From Phycisphaerae bacterium (GTDB lineage: Bacteria; Planctomycetota; Phycisphaerae; SM23-33): a stretch of 64,000 bases of DNA. Positions 34,297 to 41,639 of this stretch are shown piece after piece. A program made the translations under genes and the position numbers. The notes beneath the pieces are model-generated. The model was not told the origin of the DNA and did no database searches. It saw nothing but the letters and a program-made list of their open reading frames with translations. The stretch's first letter is position 1. Every line of letters begins with the position of its first letter. The stretch lies in assembly GCA_018335035.1 (NCBI GenBank), contig JAGXKT010000004.1, forward strand, positions 36,474-100,473. Direction: 5' to 3'.

Positions 34297-35568
34297 TCAG
34301 TCCGGCGCGGCGTCCTGGGGTTTCGGCCGCTCGATCCGCAAACGCGTAATGCGTCGCTCGTCCGCGGCCAGAACGGTGAATCGCACGCCGTGGGCGTCGA
34401 GCTGCTCGCCGGCGGTGGGCACGTAGCCCAGCTCCGAGAACACCAGCCCGGCGACGGTGTCGTAGTCGGCGTCTTCCGGTATGGTCAAGCCCAGCGCGTC
34501 GTTGAGGTCGTCGATGTACATCCGCCCGTCGACCTCCGCCGTGGCGGCGTCAATGCGACGCATCAACGCCGGGGCGGTCTGATCATACTCGTCCGAAATG
34601 TCGCCGACGATCTCCTCCAGGACGTCTTCCATGGTGATCAGCCCGGCCGTGCCGCCGTACTCGTCCAGCACGATCGCCTGGTGAACCTTGCGAGATTTGA
34701 GTTCGCCCAGCAGGGCGTCCAGCGTCTTGGATTCCGGCACGAAGTAGCATTTGCGCATCAGCCGGCGCAGCGCCGGCGGCGACTGCTCGCCGATGTGCCG
34801 CAGCATGTCCTTGGCGTAGAGCACGCCGACGATGTGGTCGATGTTGTCCTCGTAAAGCGGCACGCGGGTGTGCCCGGCGGCGACGATCTTCTCGACCGCC
34901 TCGGGCCAGGGCGTGTGGATCGGCAGGGCGAAGATGTCCGTCCGCGGCGTCATGATCTCGTCGGTGCGCGTCTCGGCGAACTCCATGACCGACTCGATCA
35001 TGCGGACTTCCTCGCGGTGGACGGCGCCCTCGGCCTGACCTTCCGTGGCGGCGTGGAGGATCTCCTGCTTGGCGGCCGTATCTTGCGCGTGAGCGTCCGG
35101 CTCGGCGACGCCGGCCAGGCGGCGGATCGGCACGTCGAACACCTGCATCACCCACACGATCGGATACAACGCGTACCGCAGCGCCAGCAGCACGTCGAGC
35201 GTGGCCGTCAGCACCCGCTGACCGACGTGGCTGGCCCAGGCGTGCGGGATGCCCACCCCGAATACCGCCAGCAGTGCCAGTGCCGTCGCCCCGGCCGCCA
35301 GAAGCCGCCCGCCGTCGGCGGTTGCGGCGTCGAAGGCATAGACCAACGCCACGACCAGCGCGAGATTCGCCGCCGAACGGCAGAACGAGACTGTCAGGCG
35401 AAGCTGCGGCAGATGCCGCTCAAGACGCGCCAGCCGCCGCTTGCCGTCCGAGCCGTTGAACGATTCCTCCAGTTCCACACGGCGATAGGCGCGCAGGGAA
35501 TAGCTCGCCAGTGCGAAGAAGCACGACAGGGCCGTCAGGACCGCCACGACCCACAGAAGGGGATCCAC
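34297..35568 (-). CDS. CNNM/CorC (hemolysin C-like) membrane protein with CBS pair
   Basis: A 423-residue protein with about three N-terminal membrane segments, two CBS domains (about 195-310, including IMTPRTDIFALPIHT and AIVLDEYGGTAGLITMEDVLEEIVGDISDEYD) and a C-terminal CorC_HlyC domain (VDGRMYIDDLNDALGLTIPEDADYDTVAGLVFSELGYVPTAGEQL). The family includes magnesium/cobalt exporters and their regulators. The start is a GTG at 35568 with AGGAG 9 bases upstream. The likely promoter is at 35744-35771, so the mRNA has a leader of about 170 bases. Confidence 0.9.
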   Translation of the reverse strand: MDPLLWVVAVLTALSCFFALASYSLRAYRRVELEESFNGSDGKRRLARLERHLPQLRLTVSFCRSAANLALVVALVYAFDAATADGGRLLAAGATALALLAVFGVGIPHAWASHVGQRVLTATLDVLLALRYALYPIVWVMQVFDVPIRRLAGVAEPDAHAQDTAAKQEILHAATEGQAEGAVHREEVRMIESVMEFAETRTDEIMTPRTDIFALPIHTPWPEAVEKIVAAGHTRVPLYEDNIDHIVGVLYAKDMLRHIGEQSPPALRRLMRKCYFVPESKTLDALLGELKSRKVHQAIVLDEYGGTAGLITMEDVLEEIVGDISDEYDQTAPALMRRIDAATAEVDGRMYIDDLNDALGLTIPEDADYDTVAGLVFSELGYVPTAGEQLDAHGVRFTVLAADERRITRLRIERPKPQDAAPD

Positions 35569-35737
35569 GGTATTATGCTCCTACCGGCGCGCTTCCGCCG
35601 CCCCGGCCGAACGTCCGGCCGCCCTTGCCGCCCGCCGCGCCGCCTCCACGGGCGGAAGCGCATGTCACGCGGAGACGTCTCGCCCGGCACCGTCGATACA
35701 GCCACCGGCGACCCCGACCGAGCCCGGCAAGCGTGCC
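35569..35737 (-). other. Long GC-rich leader of the CNNM/CorC gene
   Basis: About 170 bases lie between the predicted transcription start and the GTG start codon. They are very GC-rich and can fold strongly (for example GGCCG/CGGCC around 35605-35630). No known riboswitch core was recognised. A frame across it (35573-35821) has no coding character. Confidence 0.4.
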
Positions 35738-35743
35738 GTGGGT

Positions 35744-35771
35744 ATCATACCACCGTCGCCGCATCTGGCAA
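35744..35771 (-). promoter_or_regulatory. Promoter of the CNNM/CorC gene
   Basis: On the minus strand TTGCCA (35771-35766) and TATGAT (35749-35744) are 16 bases apart, each matching at 5/6. It lies 44 bases beyond the gcvPB stop, so this gene is likely transcribed on its own. Confidence 0.6.
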
Positions 35772-35814
35772 GGCCCGGTGCCGAAGGTGGCCGTTCCATT
35801 GGGGTCTTGTCGCA

Positions 35815-37284
35815 TCAGCACGGCGCCGCCACGTCGGGCTTGCGGTTGGCGGTGGTCTCGTCCAGCCGCCCGACGGGCGTGTCGGTCGGCGCGGCGTGCA
35901 GGGCCTCCGGGTCGCTCTTGGCCAGCTCGGCGATCTCGCCCATCGCCGCGACGAACGCGTCGAGCGTCTCCTTGCCCTCGGTCTCGGTCGGCTCGATCAT
36001 CATCGCCTCATCCACGATCAGCGGGAAGTAGACCGTCGGCGGATGGTAGCCGCGGTCGATCAGCGCCTTGGCGACATCGATCGCGCGCACGCCGTGGGCG
36101 GCCTGACGCGACGCCGAGGCGACGAACTCGTGCATGCACAGCCCGTCGACGGCGACATCGTAGTGCTCTCGGAGCTTGGCCGCGACGTAGTTGGCGTTGA
36201 GCACGGCATTGTCCGCCACCGCCGCCAGCCCGTCGCGCCCGACCGACAGCAGGTACGTGTAGGCCTTGAGGATGACGCCGAAGTTGCCGTAGAACGGCGC
36301 GACGTAGCCGATGGACTTCGGCCGATCGTAGTCCAGCGTGTACGTGCCGTCGTCGTGGGCGACGACCACGGAGGTCGGCAGGAAGTCCACGAGCCGCTCG
36401 ACGACGCCGACCGGTCCAGCGCCGGGCCCGCCGCCGCCGTGCGGTGCGGCGAAGGTCTTGTGCAGGTTGAGGTGGACGATGTCGAAGCCCAGATCGCCCG
36501 GCCGGCATCGGCCCAGAAGGGCGTTGAGGTTCGCCCCGTCGTAGTACATCAGCCCGTCGACGCCGTGGACGAGATCGGCGATGTCCTTGACGCGCGGGTT
36601 GAACAGCCCCAGCGTGTTCGGGCACGTCAGCATCACGCCCGCGACCTTGTCATCCAGGTGCTCGCGCAGGGCATCGACGTCCATCAGCCCGTGGGGGTCG
36701 GAGGGGATCGTCTTGACGTCGTAGCCGGCGATGGCCGCACTGGCCGGGTTCGTGCCGTGGGCGCTGTCGGGGATGAGGATCACGTCCTTGGCGTTGCCGC
36801 GGTCGCGATGGTAAGCGGCGATGATCATCGCGCCGGTCAGTTCGCCGTGTGCCCCCGCCAGCGGCTGCAGCGTGAAGCCCCCCATACCGCAGATCGCGCG
36901 GAGCATCAGGTCCATCTCGTGCAGCACGGCCAGGGCGCCCTGCACGAGCATCTCGCCGCCGGGCAGTTGCGGCAGCAGGGGGTGCAGGTCGGCGAAGCCC
37001 GGCATGACGGCGGCCTGTTCGCAGACCTTGGGATTGTACTTCATCGTGCACGAGCCGAGCGGGTAGAAGCCCGTGTCCACGCCGAAGTTCCGCCGGCTCA
37101 GCTCCGTGAAATGACGTGCGATGTCCAGTTCGCTCAGTTCCGGCAACTCGGCCGGTGCGTCGCGCAGCAAATCTTCTCGAATCGTGAACGGCGTCTCGAC
37201 GTCGCGGTCGACGTTGCGCGTCGCGCGCCGGCCGGGCACGGACTTCTCGAAAATCAGCGTCATCGGTTTGTCTTGGAATGCCAT
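35815..37284 (-). CDS. gcvPB: Glycine dehydrogenase (decarboxylating) subunit 2
   Basis: Second half of the split P-protein, which decarboxylates glycine and passes the aminomethyl group to the H-protein lipoamide. The 489-residue chain carries the pyridoxal phosphate lysine, Lys276, in HLNLHKTFAAPHGGGGPGAG, and the segments FYPLGSCTMKYNPK and SAHGTNPASA. It is the last gene of gcvT-gcvH-gcvPA-gcvPB, 16 bases after gcvPA. The split two-subunit form is common in Gram-positive bacteria, archaea and planctomycetes. Confidence 0.96.
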   Translation of the reverse strand: MAFQDKPMTLIFEKSVPGRRATRNVDRDVETPFTIREDLLRDAPAELPELSELDIARHFTELSRRNFGVDTGFYPLGSCTMKYNPKVCEQAAVMPGFADLHPLLPQLPGGEMLVQGALAVLHEMDLMLRAICGMGGFTLQPLAGAHGELTGAMIIAAYHRDRGNAKDVILIPDSAHGTNPASAAIAGYDVKTIPSDPHGLMDVDALREHLDDKVAGVMLTCPNTLGLFNPRVKDIADLVHGVDGLMYYDGANLNALLGRCRPGDLGFDIVHLNLHKTFAAPHGGGGPGAGPVGVVERLVDFLPTSVVVAHDDGTYTLDYDRPKSIGYVAPFYGNFGVILKAYTYLLSVGRDGLAAVADNAVLNANYVAAKLREHYDVAVDGLCMHEFVASASRQAAHGVRAIDVAKALIDRGYHPPTVYFPLIVDEAMMIEPTETEGKETLDAFVAAMGEIAELAKSDPEALHAAPTDTPVGRLDETTANRKPDVAAPC

Positions 37285-37300
37285 GGCGTTAAGCGTCGTC

Positions 37301-38638
37301 CTATCTCAGGATCACGTCCAGTGTGTGCGCGAGGAAGTCGATGTCTTCCTTGGTTCGCTTTTCGGTCACGGCCAGCAGGAGTGAGTTGTTCATCTCCGGC
37401 CAGTAGCGCCCCAGCGGGAAACCCGCCGCCAGGCCGCGTTGGAACAACCCGCGGATGACCTTGTCGGCCGCGACGGGCAGGTTCAAAACAAACTCGTTGA
37501 AATACCAGCGATTCGGGAAACGCATCGTCACGCCGGGCACGTCCAGCAGGCGCCGGCGGGCGTAGTCGGCTTTGTCGGCGCAGCGCTGAGCCAGTTCCGG
37601 CAGGCCCGCCTTGCCCAGCATGCTCAGGTACATCAGCGCCCGCAGGGCACAGAGCCCTTGGTTGGTGCAGATGTTGCTGGTGGCCTTCTCGCGCCGGATG
37701 TGCTGCTCGCGGGCCTGGAGCGTCAACACGAAGCCGTCGCGGCCTTGCGCGTCCGTCGTCCGCCCGACGATCCGTCCGGGCATCTTGCGCATGTGCTTTT
37801 TGCGTGCGGCCATGAAGCCCAGGTACGGCCCGCCGAACGACAGGGGCAGGCCCAGCGACTGCCCCTCGCCGACGGCGATATCCACCCCCATCTCGCCGGG
37901 CGGTTTGAGCAGGCCCAGACTGATCGGGTAGACCGAGGCGACCAGCAATCCGCCGGCGTCGTGGATCATCTCGGCTAGGTCACTAGCGTCGTCGATGCAG
38001 CCGAAGAAGTTGGGATTCTGAACGATCACCGCGGCGGTTTTGTCGTCGATGGCTTCGGCGATGGCGTCGCGGTCGGCCAGCCCGGCGCGCGACGGCGTCT
38101 CGACCAGCTCGATGCCCAAGTTGCGCGTGTAAGAGCGGACCATCTTGCGGTAGATGGGGCTCAGCGCCTCATCGACGATCACGCGGTTGCGCCGCGTGAC
38201 GCGCAGGGCCATCATCATCGCTTCGTAGACGGCTGTGCCGCCGTCGTACAGAGACGCATTGGCGACCTCCAGCCCCGTCAGGCGGCAGATGGCGGTCTGG
38301 TACTCGTAGATCGCCTGGAGCGTGCCCTGCGACGCCTCCGGTTGGTAGGGCGTGTAGGCGGTGTAGAACTCGCTGCGCGACGCCAGCGCGTCGACCGCCG
38401 CCGGGATGAAGTGATCGTAGAACCCGCCGCCGAGGAAGCTGACCAGCCCGGCCGTGTTGTGCCGCGCCAGCCGCGCGACCTGTTGACCGACTTCCTGCTC
38501 GGGGTGCCCGGCCGGCAGGTCCAACTCGCCGCAGCGCAGCTCCGGCGGAACGTCCGCGAACAGCTCGTCGACGCTGTCCAGGCCCAGCGTCGCGAGCATC
38601 TGGCGTCGCTGCTCGTCCGTGTTGGCGATGTAAGGCAT
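37301..38638 (-). CDS. gcvPA: Glycine dehydrogenase (decarboxylating) subunit 1
   Basis: The 445-residue N-terminal half of the split P-protein, which dimerises with GcvPB. Typical blocks are MPYIANTDEQRRQMLATLGL, FLGGGFYDHFIPAAVDALASRSEFYTAYTPYQPEASQGTLQAIYEYQT and GEGQSLGLPLSFGGPYLGFMAARKKHMRKMPGRIVG. It does not carry the cofactor lysine, as expected for subunit 1. The start follows the gcvH stop by 5 bases, with only a weak ribosome site, so translational coupling is likely. Confidence 0.96.
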   Translation of the reverse strand: MPYIANTDEQRRQMLATLGLDSVDELFADVPPELRCGELDLPAGHPEQEVGQQVARLARHNTAGLVSFLGGGFYDHFIPAAVDALASRSEFYTAYTPYQPEASQGTLQAIYEYQTAICRLTGLEVANASLYDGGTAVYEAMMMALRVTRRNRVIVDEALSPIYRKMVRSYTRNLGIELVETPSRAGLADRDAIAEAIDDKTAAVIVQNPNFFGCIDDASDLAEMIHDAGGLLVASVYPISLGLLKPPGEMGVDIAVGEGQSLGLPLSFGGPYLGFMAARKKHMRKMPGRIVGRTTDAQGRDGFVLTLQAREQHIRREKATSNICTNQGLCALRALMYLSMLGKAGLPELAQRCADKADYARRRLLDVPGVTMRFPNRWYFNEFVLNLPVAADKVIRGLFQRGLAAGFPLGRYWPEMNNSLLLAVTEKRTKEDIDFLAHTLDVILR

Positions 38639-38643
38639 GGAAA

Positions 38644-39036
38644 TTAGCTGCCGCCCTGATCCTTTTCGAGGAACGCGTCATACGCCTCGGCGTCCATGAG
38701 CGTCTCGAGCTGCGACGGGTCGGACAGCTCGAGCTTGTAGACCCACCCGTCCCCGTACGGGTCCGTGTTGACCGTGCTGGGGTCGTCTTCCAGCGCGGAA
38801 TTGGCCTCGGCGACTTTGCCCGCCGCCGGAGCGTAAATGCTGGATGCCGCCTTGGCCGACTCGATCGCGCAGACCTCGCCGCCGGCCTCGACCTGTTGCC
38901 CCGTATCGGGCAGCTCCACGAACGTGATGTCGCCGAGGGCCTGTTGGGCGTGATCCGTGATGCCCACGGTGGCGGCGTTGCCCTCCACGCGGACCCACTC
39001 GTGCTGCTCGGTGTAACGTAAGTCTTTCGGGCTCAT
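38644..39036 (-). CDS. gcvH: Glycine cleavage system H protein
   Basis: The 130-residue lipoyl carrier shuttles the aminomethyl group between P and T proteins. Lys62 in AIESAKAAS is the lipoylation site, and the fold starts with RYTEQHEWVRVEGNAATVGITDHAQQALGDITFVELPD. A ribosome site AAGGGAG precedes the ATG. It lies 16 bases after gcvT. Confidence 0.97.
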   Translation of the reverse strand: MSPKDLRYTEQHEWVRVEGNAATVGITDHAQQALGDITFVELPDTGQQVEAGGEVCAIESAKAASSIYAPAAGKVAEANSALEDDPSTVNTDPYGDGWVYKLELSDPSQLETLMDAEAYDAFLEKDQGGS

Positions 39037-39052
39037 CTCTCGCTCCCTTGGG

Positions 39053-40147
39053 TCATTCCAGCTTCGTTCTGGCGGTTCCTTGCGCGTACAGCGGCTTCGG
39101 CGCGACGGTCGCGGCCAGTTCGGCCCGGCCGGTGTCGATCATCAGTTCCGTGCCGTCGTCGGCGGCGTCCGGCTGAACGTACCCCATGCCGATGGCGACT
39201 TCCAACATCGGCGAAAAGGCGCCGCTCGTGACAGTGCCGACCTGCCGGTCGCCGTGGCGGATCGCATTGCCCGGCCGGGGTTGACGACGCCCGTCGCAGC
39301 GGAAGGCCACCAGTGTCTCGTCGGGGCCCGAGCGGGCCCGATCGCGCAGCACGTCGCCGCCGATGAACTCGTGGTCGCCGACGAACGCCGTCAGGTTCGC
39401 CTCAAGCGGCGTCCGATCGCGGCTCAACTCGTGCCCGTAAAGCGGCAGACACATCTCAAGCCGCAGCGAGTCCCGCGCGCCTAGCCCGGCCGGGGCGACG
39501 TCGTCGTCGTCCAGCAGCCGATCCCACAGCGCCGGAACGTCCTCGCCGGCGGTCATGATCTCGTAGCCCAACTCACCGGTGTAGCCGGTGCGGCTGATGA
39601 TGCAGTCGCGCCCGTCCAGCCGTCCGCGCCGGCAGCGGAAGTATTGTAGCGCCCGCAGGTCGAAATCCGCCAGCGGCGCCAGCACGTCGGCGGCCCGCGG
39701 GCCCTGGAGGTCTATCTTGCCCCATCCCTCGGCCGAGAGGTTCACGAGTTCGACGGCGCCGGACAGGTGGGACTGGACCCACTCGCGGTCGTCGGCGGCC
39801 GTGGCGGCGTTGACGACCAGCAGGAATTCCTCATCGTCCAGGCGCATCAGGATGCAGTCGTCGAGGACGCCGGCTTCGGCGTTCAGCAGGAAGCCGTAAC
39901 GGTCCCGTCCGACGTCGAGGGCGGCGGCGTTCTGGGTCAGCAGCTTGGCGAGTTGCTCGGCGGCGTCCGCGCCGCGAAGCAGAAACTGGCCCATGTGGGA
40001 GATATCGAACAGCGCCGCGGCCGTGCGACAGTGGCGGTGTTCTGCCAGGACGCCGGCGTACTGTACCGGCAGCAGGTAGCCGCCGAATTCCACCATGCGC
40101 GCTCCGGCGGCGGCGTGTCGGTCATAGAGAACGGTCGTGTCAGCCAT
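39053..40147 (-). CDS. gcvT: Aminomethyltransferase (glycine cleavage T protein)
   Basis: A 364-residue tetrahydrofolate-dependent enzyme that releases ammonia and forms methylene-THF. It begins with TTVLYDRHAAAGARMVEFGGYLLPVQYAGVLAEHRHCRTAAALFDISHMGQF and contains the catalytic Asp region LNAEAGVLDDCILMRLDD and the IISRTGYTGELGYEIMT block. The ATG at 40147 matches the family start; the upstream extension to 40231 is discarded. No strong ribosome site is visible. It is the first gene of the gcv operon, with a promoter at 40232-40260. Confidence 0.96.
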   Translation of the reverse strand: MADTTVLYDRHAAAGARMVEFGGYLLPVQYAGVLAEHRHCRTAAALFDISHMGQFLLRGADAAEQLAKLLTQNAAALDVGRDRYGFLLNAEAGVLDDCILMRLDDEEFLLVVNAATAADDREWVQSHLSGAVELVNLSAEGWGKIDLQGPRAADVLAPLADFDLRALQYFRCRRGRLDGRDCIISRTGYTGELGYEIMTAGEDVPALWDRLLDDDDVAPAGLGARDSLRLEMCLPLYGHELSRDRTPLEANLTAFVGDHEFIGGDVLRDRARSGPDETLVAFRCDGRRQPRPGNAIRHGDRQVGTVTSGAFSPMLEVAIGMGYVQPDAADDGTELMIDTGRAELAATVAPKPLYAQGTARTKLE

Positions 40148-40231
40148 GTCGTTATCTATCTTGTCGGGTTCACGAGCCGCGCTGCGGCCCGGGCGCGCGA
40201 ACGCCCCTCCAGCGGGGCGGGCGAGCCGCAA

Positions 40232-40260
40232 ATCTTATCAGCTTCGTTCGTGGCTCGCAA
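40232..40260 (-). promoter_or_regulatory. Probable gcv operon promoter
   Basis: On the minus strand TTGCGA (40260-40255) and TAAGAT (40237-40232) are 17 bases apart. The leader would be about 78 bases and very GC-rich. It does not show the conserved core of a glycine riboswitch. Confidence 0.45.
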
Positions 40261-40326
40261 CCGCCGTTCGCCGTTTATGCGTCGGAGCCGCAGAGGCGCG
40301 GGGGCGGCCCTCGGTGAGCGTGACGC

Positions 40327-40355
40327 TTGACCGTGCCGGGCGCGGGCGATACCGT
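40327..40355 (+). promoter_or_regulatory. Candidate promoter of the GAF-PP2C gene
   Basis: TTGACC (40327-40332) matches the -35 consensus at 5/6; TACCGT (40350-40355) is a weak -10, 17 bases away. It lies 37 bases before the GTG start, and it diverges from the gcv promoter. Confidence 0.35.
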
Positions 40356-40391
40356 ACCTGCCGACGTCGACGGCGGCGAGAAGGAGCCCAC

Positions 40392-41639
40392 GTGTCCGAC
40401 CAACGCAACAGGCAGCGCGACCTGGAGAAGGTCCTGGAGATCACGCGCCGCATGGGCGCCGTGGTCGAGCTGGACGAGTTGCTGGCGTTGATTATAGATC
40501 GCAGCGTGGAACTGCTGGACGCCGAGCGGGCGACGCTGTTTCTCTACGATGCCGCGAGCGGCGAGCTGGTCAGCCGGATCGCCACCGGCGCGGGGGAGAT
40601 TCGCTTCCCGGCCGACAAGGGCATCGCCGGCGCCACGCTCAGCGACGCCCGGACGATCAACGTCCCCGACGCCTATGCCGACCAGCGGTTCAACCCGGAC
40701 GTGGACCGCCGGACGGGCTTCGTGACGCGCAACATCCTTTCGCTGCCACTGGCGGACCAGGACGCCCGGCCGGTGGGAGTGCTCCAGGTGCTCAACCGGC
40801 GCGAGGGGGCGTTCACGGCCGACGACGAGGCGCTCGGCGAAACGCTCGCCGCCCAGGCGGGCGTGGCGTGCCAGCGGGCGCGGCTGATCGCGCACTATCT
40901 TGAGAAGCAGCAGATGGAGCGGTCGATGCAGATCGCCCAGGATATCCAGCAGGGCCTGCTTCCGGACGCGCCGCCGCGGATCGAGGGGTTCGACGTGGCG
41001 GGCTTCAGCCAGGCCGCCGACGCCACCGGCGGCGACACGTACGACTGGATGGAACTGCCCGGCGGGCGGTGGCTGTTCGTTGTGGCTGACGCCAGCGGTC
41101 ACGGGATCGGCCCCGCGCTGGTCGTCGCCGAGACGCGGGCGATGCTCCGGGCCACCGCCGGCGAGGGGCGCGACGTTTCCGCCGTGTTGAGCCGCGTCAA
41201 CGGCCTGCTGGCGGCTGATCTCGACGGGCGATTCGTCACGTGCTTTCTCGGCGTGCTCGACCCCGGCGCCGCGGTGCTGAGCTACGCCTCGGCGGGGCAC
41301 GGACCGCTGCTGTTCTACGACGCCCGGCGCGAGGCGTTCGACAAGGTCGCCGCCAGCGGGCTGCCGCTGGGCATCATGCCCGAGGCGGATTTCGACGCGC
41401 CGCAACGGCGCGATCTGTCGCGCGGCGATCTGGCGGTGGTCACCAGCGACGGGTTCTTCGAGGCGCGGAGCCCGGCCGGCGAGGAATTCGGCATCGATCG
41501 GATGTGCGAGCACCTGCGGCGCGACCGCGACCGCCCGGCCGAGGAAATCATCGCCAACCTCCGCGCCGCCGTCGACGCCTTCACCGCCGGCGGCCCACAG
41601 GCCGACGACCTGACGGCCGTGGTCATCCGTCCGACGTAG
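40392..41639 (+). CDS. GAF-domain PP2C-type (SpoIIE/RsbU) serine phosphatase
   Basis: A 415-residue soluble protein. Residues 20-165 form a GAF sensor (LIIDRSVELLDAERATLFLYDAASGELVSRIATG...ILSLPLADQDARPVGVLQVLNRREGAFTADDEAL). A short helix links it to a SpoIIE-type phosphatase, with metal-binding acids in GGDTYDW and VADASGHGIGPALVV and a final QADDLTAVVIRPT. These enzymes dephosphorylate anti-sigma antagonist proteins. No STAS or HATPase partner is in the window. The GTG at 40392 has AAGGAG 6 bases upstream, which decides the start over the longer frame from 40137. Its last 17 bases overlap the convergent cyclase gene. Confidence 0.93.
   Translation: MSDQRNRQRDLEKVLEITRRMGAVVELDELLALIIDRSVELLDAERATLFLYDAASGELVSRIATGAGEIRFPADKGIAGATLSDARTINVPDAYADQRFNPDVDRRTGFVTRNILSLPLADQDARPVGVLQVLNRREGAFTADDEALGETLAAQAGVACQRARLIAHYLEKQQMERSMQIAQDIQQGLLPDAPPRIEGFDVAGFSQAADATGGDTYDWMELPGGRWLFVVADASGHGIGPALVVAETRAMLRATAGEGRDVSAVLSRVNGLLAADLDGRFVTCFLGVLDPGAAVLSYASAGHGPLLFYDARREAFDKVAASGLPLGIMPEADFDAPQRRDLSRGDLAVVTSDGFFEARSPAGEEFGIDRMCEHLRRDRDRPAEEIIANLRAAVDAFTAGGPQADDLTAVVIRPT

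Noticed and set aside
35573..35821. 82-codon frame between gcvPB and the CNNM gene
   Set aside because: Gly/Arg-rich, no ribosome site, and it covers a promoter and leader.
34279..37458. A 1059-codon open frame on the plus strand
   Set aside because: It lies antisense to the CNNM/CorC and gcvPB genes; the translation is Arg/His/Gly-rich with no family features. Long antisense frames are common in GC-rich DNA.
40148..40231. Glycine riboswitch before gcvT
   Set aside because: The leader has no conserved glycine aptamer core; only generic GC stems are visible.
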